From positions 1 through 56,748 of the forward strand of contig DAOTWD010000049.1 of NCBI GenBank assembly GCA_034435975.1: 56,748 nt of DNA, written 5' to 3'. The stretch is from CAKZQX01 sp034435975 (lineage in GTDB: Bacteria > Chloroflexota > Chloroflexia > Chloroflexales > Chloroflexaceae). Positions 1 to 7,759 of the stretch are shown piece by piece; position 1 is the first letter of the stretch, and each line of letters begins with the position of its first letter. Both the position numbers and the translations under genes were made by a program. Under the pieces are notes generated by a model that saw only the letters and a program-made list of their open reading frames with translations, had not been told where the DNA came from and made no database searches.

Positions 1-141
1 GAGATGGTGATGCCGGGGGATAATGTGGTGATGGACGTGGAGTTGATTGTGCCGGTTGCGATTGAAGAGGGATTGCGGTTTGCCATTCGCGAGGGGGGGC
101 GAACCGTCGGCGCCGGGGTAGTGACCAGGATTCAGGCCTGA
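1..141 (+). CDS. tuf: Elongation factor Tu, C-terminal end (partial)
   Basis: The first 46 codons visible encode the last part of EF-Tu domain 3. They include the stretch PGDNV, the segment AIEEGLRFAIREGGRTVGAG and the usual ending VVTRI, then a TGA stop. EF-Tu delivers aminoacyl-tRNA to the ribosome in the cytoplasm. The start lies left of the window, so the GTPase domain cannot be judged. secE begins 48 bases downstream. In many bacteria rpmG (ribosomal protein L33) and a tRNA-Trp lie in this gap, but here it is too short for either. The family assignment is very secure. Confidence 0.95.
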   Translation, partial: EMVMPGDNVVMDVELIVPVAIEEGLRFAIREGGRTVGAGVVTRIQA

Positions 142-189
142 TACCCTCCTGAGGCAATATTGTACCTGGTAGGAATATAAGGAAAGCCG

Positions 190-423
190 ATGGCCATTGC
201 GAAAGAAAAGGAGAAGGAACGACGCGGCAATAACAATCATATTGTCCGCATCTACAATGAGACTCGTACTGAATTGCGCAAGGTTGTCTGGCCGACCCGC
301 GAAGAGACCATTCGCCTGACGATTGTCGTTATTGCTGTTTCGGCTGCGATTGGTATGCTGTTGTTTCTAGGCGATACGGTCTTTATCTGGCTGTATGGGT
401 TGCTTCTAGAATTCGTGCAATAA
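190..423 (+). CDS. secE: Preprotein translocase subunit SecE
   Basis: This encodes a 77-residue single-span SecE, the small essential subunit that clamps SecY in the membrane protein export channel. A basic, charged N-terminus (residues 1-20) leads into the conserved amphipathic helix with ELRKVVWPTREE (about residues 28-39). One hydrophobic membrane segment follows (about 43-72). The short single-TM form is typical outside the gammaproteobacteria. The ATG is preceded by AAGGAAAG. It lies between tuf and nusG, the standard order, and 23 bases before nusG, so it is probably co-transcribed. Confidence 0.95.
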   Translation: MAIAKEKEKERRGNNNHIVRIYNETRTELRKVVWPTREETIRLTIVVIAVSAAIGMLLFLGDTVFIWLYGLLLEFVQ

Positions 424-446
424 TCGCCATATAGGGCAAGGCGAGG

Positions 447-1028
447 ATGATCGTGGCAACAGAAGAACACACAACAGAACTTGAGTTACCACCGGATGAC
501 GGTCGATACTGGTATGTCATTCATACCTATTCAGGCTATGAAAATAAGGTTAAGCAGAATCTGGAACATCGTATCGACTCGATGGAAATGCGCGACCAGA
601 TCTTTCGGGTTATTGTACCAACCGAAGAAGAAATTGAGATCAAGAACGGTCAACGGCGCACCGTCAACAAGAAAATTTATCCGGGCTATGTTCTGGTACA
701 GATGCGCATGACCGATGATTCGTGGTATGTGGTACGTAATACGCCCGGAGTAACCAGTTTTGTTGGGCATGGCAATCGTCCCACTCCGCTTGATGATAAC
801 GAAGTGAAAGCTATTCTCAAGCAAATGGAGGAGGAAGCACCGAAAGTGCGTGTCAGTTATCAAGTGGGTCAGGCGGTTAAGATTACTGATGGGCCATTCA
901 CCGATTTTGAAGGCATTGTTGATGCGATTGATCATGAGCGTGGACGTGTGCGCGTCCTGGTCTCGTTCTTTGGGCGTGAGGCGCCTGTTGAACTGGACTT
1001 TTTGCAGGTAACGCGGCTGGTTGATTGA
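447..1028 (+). CDS. nusG: Transcription termination/antitermination protein NusG
   Basis: This encodes a 193-residue NusG, which binds RNA polymerase and links it to Rho or the ribosome. The N-terminal NGN domain starts at WYVIHTYSGYENKVK (about residues 22-36) and includes YPGYVLVQM. The C-terminal KOW domain (about 135-193) contains VKITDGPFTDFEGIV and ends in the usual beta-barrel strands. I see no insertion between the two domains. The ATG follows GCGAGG. A GTG two codons in is an alternative that changes almost nothing. The gene is 23 bases after secE and 248 bases before rplK. That longer gap holds a strong hairpin. Confidence 0.96.
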   Translation: MIVATEEHTTELELPPDDGRYWYVIHTYSGYENKVKQNLEHRIDSMEMRDQIFRVIVPTEEEIEIKNGQRRTVNKKIYPGYVLVQMRMTDDSWYVVRNTPGVTSFVGHGNRPTPLDDNEVKAILKQMEEEAPKVRVSYQVGQAVKITDGPFTDFEGIVDAIDHERGRVRVLVSFFGREAPVELDFLQVTRLVD

Positions 1029-1122
1029 CTTGCATATATGTGTACCTGTTTGAGCCGTCGGTTTCACAGCATAAACAGATGGCTCATCAAGTGTGTTTTC
1101 AGGGAAACGTTCACCCGTGGGT

Positions 1123-1155
1123 TTTACGGGGGCCGCTGGCCCCCGTAAACTTTTC
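1123..1155 (+). terminator. Strong hairpin between nusG and rplK
   Basis: A perfect 12-bp stem (1123-1134 with 1138-1149, arms TTTACGGGGGCC and its complement) closes a 3-base loop and is followed by CTTTT. It looks like an intrinsic terminator or attenuator ending the tuf-secE-nusG unit. If so, rplKA needs a second promoter, read-through or regulation in the remaining 120 bases. An L1-binding autoregulatory site could also lie in this leader, but I cannot identify one by eye. Confidence 0.7.
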
Positions 1156-1276
1156 GCCCCATAGTATAGGCCGAAACGGAAATGTCGGGAGGGTACGGCT
1201 CATCCCGGCATTTCTACCGGAACGGTTCCCTTATGAATGAATACTGAAAAAAGATGGTGTTTTAGGAGTAGATGTT

Positions 1277-1708
1277 GTGGCAAAGAAACTGGTTGCGGTT
1301 GTGAAACTGCAGTTGAATGCAGGGAAAGCGACGCCCGCTCCCCCTGTTGGCCCGGCATTGGGTCAACACGGTATTAACATTATGGCCTTTGTGAAAGAGT
1401 ATAACGAGAAGACCGCAGCTCAGGCCGGGAGTGTGGTACCAGCCGAAGTGTCGATCTTTAGTGATCGCTCGTTCAGCGTGCGGATTCTTACTCCCCCGGC
1501 TTCAGATTTGCTCCGCAAGGCCGCAGGTGTCGAGAAAGGATCAGGGGTTCCCAATCGGACGTTTGTGGGTAAGGCCATTACCCGTCAGCAATTGCGTGAC
1601 ATCGCCCAGGTCAAGATGCCCGATCTGAACGCTTTAGATATTGAGGCCGCCGAGAAAATTATCGCAGGAACGGCGCGCAGCATGGGGATTAAAATTGCGG
1701 ATCAGTAG
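1277..1708 (+). CDS. rplK: 50S ribosomal protein L11
   Basis: This encodes a 143-residue L11 of standard length, the protein at the GTPase-associated centre of the large subunit. The N-terminal domain shows the proline-rich signature PAPPVGPALGQHGINIMAF (about residues 20-38), which is also where thiopeptide antibiotics act. The C-terminal domain, which binds 23S rRNA, ends with ARSMGIKI. The start is a GTG at 1277 with AGGAG eight bases upstream. The nearby ATG at 1272 is out of frame. It is followed after 76 bases by rplA, the usual L11-L1 pair. Confidence 0.97.
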   Translation: MAKKLVAVVKLQLNAGKATPAPPVGPALGQHGINIMAFVKEYNEKTAAQAGSVVPAEVSIFSDRSFSVRILTPPASDLLRKAAGVEKGSGVPNRTFVGKAITRQQLRDIAQVKMPDLNALDIEAAEKIIAGTARSMGIKIADQ

Positions 1709-1784
1709 GTGATGCCTCATTTTAGATACGAGCAGAGGTGTGGGAGGGCCAGGCCCGTTGGTACCACAGGAAGGAACATCAAGG

Positions 1785-2501
1785 ATGGCAAAGCGCGGTA
1801 AAAAATACCTCGAAGCGGCGAAGAAGGTCGATAGAGGCCGCTTCTATTCTCCGGTAGAAGGGTTGCAATTGGCAAAAGATACATCTTTTGTCAACTTTGA
1901 TGCGACGATCGAGACACATTTGCGGCTGGGCATTGATCCACGCCATGCCGATCAAAATATCCGTACCACCGTTGCATTGCCCCATGGGACAGGGAAAGTT
2001 GTCCGAGTACTGGTGTTTGCTCAAGGTGATGCCGCCCGTGCAGCTCAGCAGGCCGGTGCTGACTATGTTGGTAGCGACGATATTATTACGCGTATCGACA
2101 AAGAAAATTTCTTTGAGTTCGATATTGCAATTGCTACCCCGGAAATGATGAGCAAGGTAGGACGCCTGGGACGCAAGCTTGGCCCACGTGGGTTGATGCC
2201 CAATCCCAAAAGCGGGACGATTGTTCCCGCCGAGGATCTCCCGCAGACGATTAGCGAAGTGCGCGGCGGTCGTGTAGAATTTCGGAATGATAAAACCGGC
2301 TTGCTGCATGTTGCGATTGGCAAATGTAGCTTTTCGCTCGATCAGTTACGCCAGAACATGGCTGCGCTTATGGAGGCGGTTAAGGCTGCTAAACCGAGTG
2401 GTGCCAAAGGTACGTATATTAAGTCAGTGACGGTAACAAGTACGATGGGGCCTGGCATTCCGATTAATGTGCAGGAAGCCCAGGCAATGACATTGCAATA
2501 G
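1785..2501 (+). CDS. rplA: 50S ribosomal protein L1
   Basis: This encodes a 238-residue L1, the stalk protein that helps release deacylated tRNA. In many bacteria it also represses its own L11-L1 mRNA. Recognisable segments are DPRHADQNIR and LPHGTGK in the first domain, and the conserved signature GRLGRKLGPRGLMPNPK with SGT just after it. The ending KGTYIKSVTVTSTMGPG is typical of the family. The frame is open upstream from 1740, but the ATG at 1785 has a good AGGAAGG site and gives the expected N-terminus MAKRGKKY, so I chose it. The next gene is 509 bases away, so rplJL is probably a separate regulated unit. Confidence 0.96.
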   Translation: MAKRGKKYLEAAKKVDRGRFYSPVEGLQLAKDTSFVNFDATIETHLRLGIDPRHADQNIRTTVALPHGTGKVVRVLVFAQGDAARAAQQAGADYVGSDDIITRIDKENFFEFDIAIATPEMMSKVGRLGRKLGPRGLMPNPKSGTIVPAEDLPQTISEVRGGRVEFRNDKTGLLHVAIGKCSFSLDQLRQNMAALMEAVKAAKPSGAKGTYIKSVTVTSTMGPGIPINVQEAQAMTLQ

Positions 2502-2603
2502 CCAGGAACGCTCCTGGTGTACAGCTGTATGATTGCCGTCACCTGACACTGATAATCTTGTCTATAACTCTATGCTCATACCCGTTCAGGTAGAGTGGTT
2601 ATT

Positions 2604-2705
2604 GTAGGAAAGAAAGTAGGAAATAGAAAGTAGGAAATAGAAAGTAGGAAATAGGGGTCTGTTGAAGCACTGCCCTCTTTCCTATTTTCTCGATCCTCTT
2701 TCCTA
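2604..2705 (+). repeat. Purine-then-pyrimidine heptad repeat (short copy)
   Basis: About six alternating 7-base units (GAAAGTA and GGAAATA) make a purine arm from roughly 2608 to 2655. A pyrimidine arm follows (TTTCCTATTTTCTCG and nearby, about 2677-2705). The short sequence ACCCGTTC before it (about 2580) and GAACGGGT after it (about 2751) form an outer inverted repeat. The RNA could fold into a long imperfect hairpin. This is the smallest of four related elements with 7-base periodicity in the window. Confidence 0.7.
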
Positions 2706-2761
2706 AGCGGAGCTTATGGCCCCTACAACCCTTTCGGGCGATGTTTACTCGAACGGGTACC

Positions 2762-2982
2762 TACCCTAGACAGCCGGTGGGTCTTGCAAACAAGAGCTGC
2801 GATATAACCAGCCTGTTTTTGACCGTAACAATCCCTTGTGGACACCTGCCGAGGTAGTGTCAGCAGCTATATAACACACCTGATCTGGGCCTTGTCTGCG
2901 GAGCATGGTCTTCCGCACCGCTCAGGTCATATCGTTGTTATGCGTGTGTCTGGCCGCCATGTCTAGGAACATGGCGGCTTTT
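2762..2982 (+). promoter_or_regulatory. Ribosomal L10-leader-like attenuator before rplJ
   Basis: The roughly 220 bases ahead of rplJ are rich in complementary segments. They end in a perfect 10-bp hairpin (GCCGCCATGT at 2953-2962 paired with 2969-2978, six-base loop) followed directly by TTTT and an A/T stretch. A terminator 28 bases before the rplJ start, after a long structured leader, fits the known pattern in which free L10-L7/L12 complex binds the leader and causes premature termination. The position and terminator are seen. The identity as an L10 leader is inferred. Confidence 0.6.
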
Positions 2983-3010
2983 ATTATGCCTTGAAAGGGG
3001 GTGAAATCTC

Positions 3011-3571
3011 GTGCCAACCGAACGCAAAATAACAACTGTGGCAGATCTTACCGAGCGACTGTCGCGGATGCAACTGACGGTCGTTACTGATTATCGTGGG
3101 CTGACCGTCGCGGAAATTACCGAAATGCGCAAGAAACTCCGTGAGAGTGGTGCCGATCTGATTGTTGCCAAAAATACGCTCATTCGGATCGCAGCACGGG
3201 CAACCGGCCGCGATAACCTGGTGCCTTTGTTAGAGGGACCAACGGCGCTGACCATTGCGTATGATGACGTGGCAAAGGTAGCAAAGACGCTCCAGGATTA
3301 CCTGCGTGATACGCCGAAGATAACGATACGTGGCGGGATATTAGGTAACAGTTTGTTACCCGCCGATGGGTTAGAGCAAGTGACCAGACTGCCGTCCCGT
3401 GAACAGGTGCTGGCCCAGATTGTGGCCGGTATTCAATCACCATTAACCGGGGTGGTCAGCGTGATCAATGCTCCGCTTACGGGCGTGGTTGGTATTCTCA
3501 ATGCGGTGGTCTCCGATGTGATACATGTTGTGCAGGCGCGTATCGATCAATTACAGTCTGCTCAAACATAG
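3011..3571 (+). CDS. rplJ: 50S ribosomal protein L10
   Basis: This encodes a 186-residue L10, the base of the ribosomal stalk that anchors L7/L12 dimers and recruits translation factors. The N-terminal half has VVTDYRGLTVAEITEMRKKL (about residues 24-43) and AKNTLIRIA, both classic for the family. The C-terminal helix (about 150-186), which binds L12, is alanine/valine rich and longer than in E. coli, as expected for a lineage carrying three L12 dimers. The start is a GTG with AAAGGGGG just upstream. rplL follows after 34 bases. Confidence 0.96.
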   Translation: MPTERKITTVADLTERLSRMQLTVVTDYRGLTVAEITEMRKKLRESGADLIVAKNTLIRIAARATGRDNLVPLLEGPTALTIAYDDVAKVAKTLQDYLRDTPKITIRGGILGNSLLPADGLEQVTRLPSREQVLAQIVAGIQSPLTGVVSVINAPLTGVVGILNAVVSDVIHVVQARIDQLQSAQT

Positions 3572-3605
3572 TGTTTTTTTGATACTAGAAGGGATTATCT
3601 ACACA

Positions 3606-4016
3606 ATGGCAAGCGAGAAGGTATCTACAATTATTCACGCTATCGAACAACTGAATGTGCTGGAACTGGTTGAGTTAAAGAAAGAGATGGAGGAAAAGTG
3701 GGGAGTTACAGCAGCAGCACCAATGGCAATGGGTATGCCAATGGGGGTCATGCCTGCCGCGACCGGCGGTGATGCGGCGGCTGCACCAGCCGCGGTTGAG
3801 GAGAAGACTGAGTTTGATGTCATCCTCAAGGAAATAGGAGCGAACAAAATTCAGGTGATTAAGGCGGTACGTGAATTGACCAGCCTGGGACTGAAAGAGG
3901 CCAAGGATCTGGTTGAGTCGGCACCCAAACCGGTGAAAGAAGGGGTCAGCAAAGAGGAAGCGGATCAAGCCAGAGCCAAGCTGGTCGAGGCCGGGGCAAC
4001 AGTCGATATCGTTTAG
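3606..4016 (+). CDS. rplL: 50S ribosomal protein L7/L12
   Basis: This encodes a 136-residue L7/L12, the flexible stalk protein that contacts elongation factors. The N-terminal dimerisation helix pair (residues 1-36) binds L10. The hinge is unusually rich in methionine, glycine and alanine (about residues 38-66), slightly longer than in E. coli. The C-terminal domain is canonical, with EKTEFDVIL, IKAVRELTSLGLKEAKDLVE and EEADQARAKLVEAGATVDI. The ATG at 3606 has GAAGGGA upstream. The open frame to the left from 3525 overlaps rplJ and is not used. The gene ends the ribosomal cluster. rpoBC, which normally follows, is elsewhere. Confidence 0.96.
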   Translation: MASEKVSTIIHAIEQLNVLELVELKKEMEEKWGVTAAAPMAMGMPMGVMPAATGGDAAAAPAAVEEKTEFDVILKEIGANKIQVIKAVRELTSLGLKEAKDLVESAPKPVKEGVSKEEADQARAKLVEAGATVDIV

Positions 4017-4084
4017 GCGGTTCTGGCACTCCACATCGCCTGAAGGCGTTCCTACAAACGGCCGTACAGGCAACTCCGTAGGGG

Positions 4085-4366
4085 ATGCGAGAAGCGAGAA
4101 ACGAGAAACGAGAAACGAGAAGTGAGAAACGAGAAATGAGAAGCGAGAAACGAGAAATGAGAACTCTCACTCCTCGCTCCTCGCTTCTCACTCCTCGCTT
4201 CTCACTCCTCACTCCTCTCTCCTCGCTTCTCTCTCCTCGCTTCTCTCTCCTCTCTCCTCACTCCTCGCTTCTCACTCCTCGCTTCTCACTCCTCACTCCT
4301 CACTTCTCTCTTCTCACTCCTCTCTTCTCACTCCTCACTCCTCGCTTCTCTCTCCTCGCTTCTATA
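4085..4366 (+). repeat. Long heptad repeat: purine arm then pyrimidine arm
   Basis: From 4085 to about 4160 the + strand is a run of 7-base units close to ACGAGAA/GTGAGAA. From about 4161 to 4366 it switches to the opposite character, with units close to TCCTCGC/TTCTCAC. The two arms are largely complementary, so the transcript or single strand could form a long imperfect hairpin. The stretch is open in several frames and would give a low-complexity protein, but no coding character supports that. The rest of the 535-base gap after rplL holds a 4-bp hairpin near 4037-4048 and the start region of the next gene. Confidence 0.8.
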
Positions 4367-4498
4367 CGTCTTGAAAAAAGAAAGTTTTACCTGATCACAA
4401 AGCGATCTAACAAAAATCTACACGTGAAAGCCTGGGGTGCCCTCATGCATCGGTGCAAAAGGCTGTTCCATATTCTGTCCCCCGTTCTGCTTATCCCA

Positions 4499-4507
4499 TG
4501 GTATGAT
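4499..4507 (+). promoter_or_regulatory. Extended -10 promoter candidate
   Basis: TGG followed by TATGAT matches the extended -10 pattern seen at several better promoters in this window. It lies 45 bases ahead of the GTG at 4552. No convincing -35 box is present, which extended -10 promoters can tolerate. Confidence 0.35.
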
Positions 4508-4551
4508 ACCCATAACAAACTCTGTCTCAGCAGAAAGGGAGGACAACCCTG

Positions 4552-7500
4552 GTGCAGCCATACAATCTTCTTCCACCGGCAATAGCTGCGCTCGATCAGT
4601 ATCCCTGGCTTCGTGTGCCTCTTGCCGGTAGCCTGGCTCGACAGACGGCTCGCATTCGTGCCAGTATAACCGCCATACGAAATGTTCCGGGCAACATTGA
4701 TCCCGGTCGTTCCACAGTGCTCCATCAACTATATGAGGTCATACAGACACGTGACCGTGGCATCATTGCAATGCAAGGATCAGCGGGCAGTGGTATCACC
4801 ACGCTTCTGGCCTATCTTGCTGCGACCCGGCCATATGCATTCTGGTTTGTCGATGATGATTATCGGCAAGGTGCCGCAACACTGCATGCGCAAATTATCG
4901 CGCTGGTGCAGCTCCGTGTCCCCCTTGTTGCCCCTCTGGCAACACGTTCGAGCATGAGCCTGGAACACCTGCTAGCAGAGGCATCAAGCCAATGTTCAGC
5001 CACTAACCCGCTGGTATTGCTGGTTGATGGGCCAACCTGTACGACGCAGCCCTTTGATCCACGTCCTCTCCCACTACCCGGTCGTCTTCCGCCGTATGTC
5101 TTCATGATCTATGGTTGCTTACCAGAGGCAACACTGCCATTCACGCCTGATTGCCAGCTCAGAATGGCCGTCACAGATGACATATTGCAGGCGCAAACAC
5201 GTTTGCTCCAGGCGTATACCTGTCCGTCCGAATGGGTTGCGCCCGTGGTGAATGCCGCCCAGGGGAACTTTTTGTACCTGCGGCTAGCCACTGCCCTGCT
5301 GGCCCAGAATAGGATCGACCCCCAGGCATTACAGCCTGGGTTAGACTTTCTGTATGACCACTGGTGGGCTGGACTGGACGCATCTGGACGACGGCTGGCG
5401 CTTCTCCTGGCAGCGGCTGGCGAGCCACTTCCTGCTGATCTCTGCCGCACGCTGGTCGGCGCCGATCTGCATCCCTGGTTAGACAAACAAACCCACTGGA
5501 TCAGCGTGAGCAACAACATCGAGCAACCACTACCAGAGGAAGAACGGGCAGCAGCGCGTCAGCCAGCCTGTCCTGTATTGCTGTCACTCTATCACTGGGC
5601 TACCCGCGCTTACCTGGTGCAACGGCATGCACCAGCATTATGTCAAGCACACGCCGACATCGTTGCCCTGTCACCACTGGGAGCCGATGATCGTCTCCGG
5701 ACTACCCACCGACGCCCGGTTGAGACCACTGACTATATGCGCCGACAGGCGGCACGCCATGCCGCTCTTGGAACGGCTGAAACACAGACCAGGATATTGC
5801 CCGGCGTAACACAGCGTGAATGGATTCGCATCCATGAACGCAGTTCTGGCAATCTCGCTGATGCCGCCACCGATCTGGCCTGGGAGTTACATATTGCTGT
5901 TGCGGGTGATTCGCTCTTACGTCTCGCACGCAGCGTTGCCCTGGCAGGAACACTGGCATCACGGGGGCGCAGCATGGCTCCTGATACCGCGCTGTCGGCA
6001 TTGATGGCTGCACTGGAGCATATCGGGCGTGAAACGGCGTTAAAACGGGTTCTGGCACTGGTAGATCAATTACCCGATGGCCATGAGAAGGCCCTGGTGT
6101 TGCGACACTTAGGCGAGTTCTGCTATAACAATCGTATGCGTGCATCAGCAATGCGGCTCTTGTCTCAAGCACTTGACCTGGAAGAACAAACCCTCCCGCG
6201 CACCTGGCACGAACAACGGATGCAGCTGCTGGCGGAGTTATCTCAGGCCGCACTCAACCTGAACGCAGTTGAGGCAGCGCTGGCGATAAGCGCACGGATT
6301 GGGCATGTTGAACGGCGAGGCATGGCCGAGACCCGAATCGTGCGCTGGCTCCTGGCCCAGAACGAACTGGAACGTGCCGAAGCCGTCGCACGGAATATTG
6401 CCCACGAAAGCCTGGGGGCCTGGGCACAGGCCGAAGTCGCGGTGGTGCTGGCCCGCAGTGGTGATCGTACTGCCAGTGATGCCCTGCTCGCACAGGTGCC
6501 AATTGAGACCGCAGCCGCCTGGGCCCAGATTGAGCTGGCCTGTGATGATGCGATCAGGGACGAAGATGCCGCCCGGTCGCGGATTGCTCGCCTCCGTAGC
6601 CCAACCCAACGTGACCGTGGCTGGGCTCAACTGGCGCATGCGCTGGCGCTGGCCGATAAAGACGGTGATGCGCTGGAGGTAGCCGGACAGATTGCAGATG
6701 TGGCAGTGCGCGTTACGGCATTACTGGATTTACGGCTGACCCTGGAAGGCCTGGTCGCTATGCTGGCCCTGGAACAGGCCACAACGGCCATTGATAACTT
6801 GAACAATCATGATGCACGGGTGCCCTTGATTGCGGCGCTCGCTGCTGCCCATGCAGCCATTGGGCACCGCGAGCGCGCCATACGCATCGCCAACCAGTTA
6901 CCTGCTAACGAGGAGCGTGACCGCGCTCTATCCCGTGTCGCCGTTGCACTGGCCCAGAATGGCGACCAGCAGCAAGCGCTGGCCCTTGCCGCCGAACTGT
7001 CTGACGATGATGAACGGGACTGGACACTCGACGAACTGACCCGTATCCTGGCTCGATCTGGACAGTGGACGGAGGCCTATCAGCTTGGTCAAAAAATATG
7101 TGCTGATGAACTACGTGCGCACACGCTGGCTGACCTGGTGATTGCCCGGGCCCGGGCCGACGATCCGCTGGCTGCATTGCAACAGGCGCAACAGATCGCG
7201 CTCCCCAACGAACGCATCCGCGCCTTGCTCATCCTTGCGCCCATCTTGGTCGCCCGTGGATATAGCACTGTCGCACTCGCCATCGCCGATCACGCGCCGC
7301 ATGCCATACTATCTCACGAACCTCCCCCCAGATTGGGGCGAGGGCCCAACCTGCCACCCGACCACGTCGGTGAGGATGGCCCTGCGCCCACAGACACGGC
7401 GATGCTCCCACCAGCAGCAATCAGCCGTTATCTCGCAGCAGTGACCACCGCCCTGGCCGAGCACGGCGATCTCGCACAGGCGCAACAGATTGCAGAAAAG

Positions 7501-7740
7501 ATCACGCACCCTCTTGATCAGGCCCGTGCCTACCTGTCGATTGCCAGGACATCCGTGACCAGTGATCCCATTCGTTCCCGCGCTGCGCTCGGCATTGCAT
7601 GTACGGCTGCAACCCTGGGCCGATCCGAGGCCTTTCGTATCCTGGAACAGGCCACACCAGTACTGGGGATACTCGGCGGAGCCGAGGTATTAACCAGCCT
7701 GGCTGCTGCGATTGATGAGATTGATGCGGAGTACCCCTAA
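4552..7740 (+). CDS. Large protein: degenerate P-loop region plus helical repeats
   Basis: This 1062-residue protein has no name I can assign. Near residue 76 it has GSAGSGIT, shaped like a Walker A motif but with isoleucine where the essential lysine should be. LVLLVDG near 154-160 resembles Walker B. That layout recalls STAND/NACHT-type signalling ATPases that have lost nucleotide hydrolysis. From about residue 430 to the end, the chain is alanine/leucine/arginine rich with units of roughly 33-35 residues (patterns such as RDRALSRVAVALAQNGDQQ), like TPR or related alpha-solenoid repeats. I see no signal peptide or membrane segment, so it is probably a cytoplasmic scaffold or sensor. The GTG start has AAAGGGAGG nine bases upstream. 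The M14 peptidase gene starts 19 bases after its stop, which suggests co-transcription. Confidence 0.8.
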   Translation: MQPYNLLPPAIAALDQYPWLRVPLAGSLARQTARIRASITAIRNVPGNIDPGRSTVLHQLYEVIQTRDRGIIAMQGSAGSGITTLLAYLAATRPYAFWFVDDDYRQGAATLHAQIIALVQLRVPLVAPLATRSSMSLEHLLAEASSQCSATNPLVLLVDGPTCTTQPFDPRPLPLPGRLPPYVFMIYGCLPEATLPFTPDCQLRMAVTDDILQAQTRLLQAYTCPSEWVAPVVNAAQGNFLYLRLATALLAQNRIDPQALQPGLDFLYDHWWAGLDASGRRLALLLAAAGEPLPADLCRTLVGADLHPWLDKQTHWISVSNNIEQPLPEEERAAARQPACPVLLSLYHWATRAYLVQRHAPALCQAHADIVALSPLGADDRLRTTHRRPVETTDYMRRQAARHAALGTAETQTRILPGVTQREWIRIHERSSGNLADAATDLAWELHIAVAGDSLLRLARSVALAGTLASRGRSMAPDTALSALMAALEHIGRETALKRVLALVDQLPDGHEKALVLRHLGEFCYNNRMRASAMRLLSQALDLEEQTLPRTWHEQRMQLLAELSQAALNLNAVEAALAISARIGHVERRGMAETRIVRWLLAQNELERAEAVARNIAHESLGAWAQAEVAVVLARSGDRTASDALLAQVPIETAAAWAQIELACDDAIRDEDAARSRIARLRSPTQRDRGWAQLAHALALADKDGDALEVAGQIADVAVRVTALLDLRLTLEGLVAMLALEQATTAIDNLNNHDARVPLIAALAAAHAAIGHRERAIRIANQLPANEERDRALSRVAVALAQNGDQQQALALAAELSDDDERDWTLDELTRILARSGQWTEAYQLGQKICADELRAHTLADLVIARARADDPLAALQQAQQIALPNERIRALLILAPILVARGYSTVALAIADHAPHAILSHEPPPRLGRGPNLPPDHVGEDGPAPTDTAMLPPAAISRYLAAVTTALAEHGDLAQAQQIAEKITHPLDQARAYLSIARTSVTSDPIRSRAALGIACTAATLGRSEAFRILEQATPVLGILGGAEVLTSLAAAIDEIDAEYP

Positions 7741-7759
7741 TCCACCAGAGAAGGCATCC

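Noticed and set aside
4085..4366. CRISPR array
   Set aside because: The units are only 7 bases with no spacers.
4085..4585. A 166-codon open frame through the heptad repeat
   Set aside because: It is a product of the 7-base periodic repeat, with no conserved domain and no clear ribosome-binding site; it overlaps the real start of the next gene.
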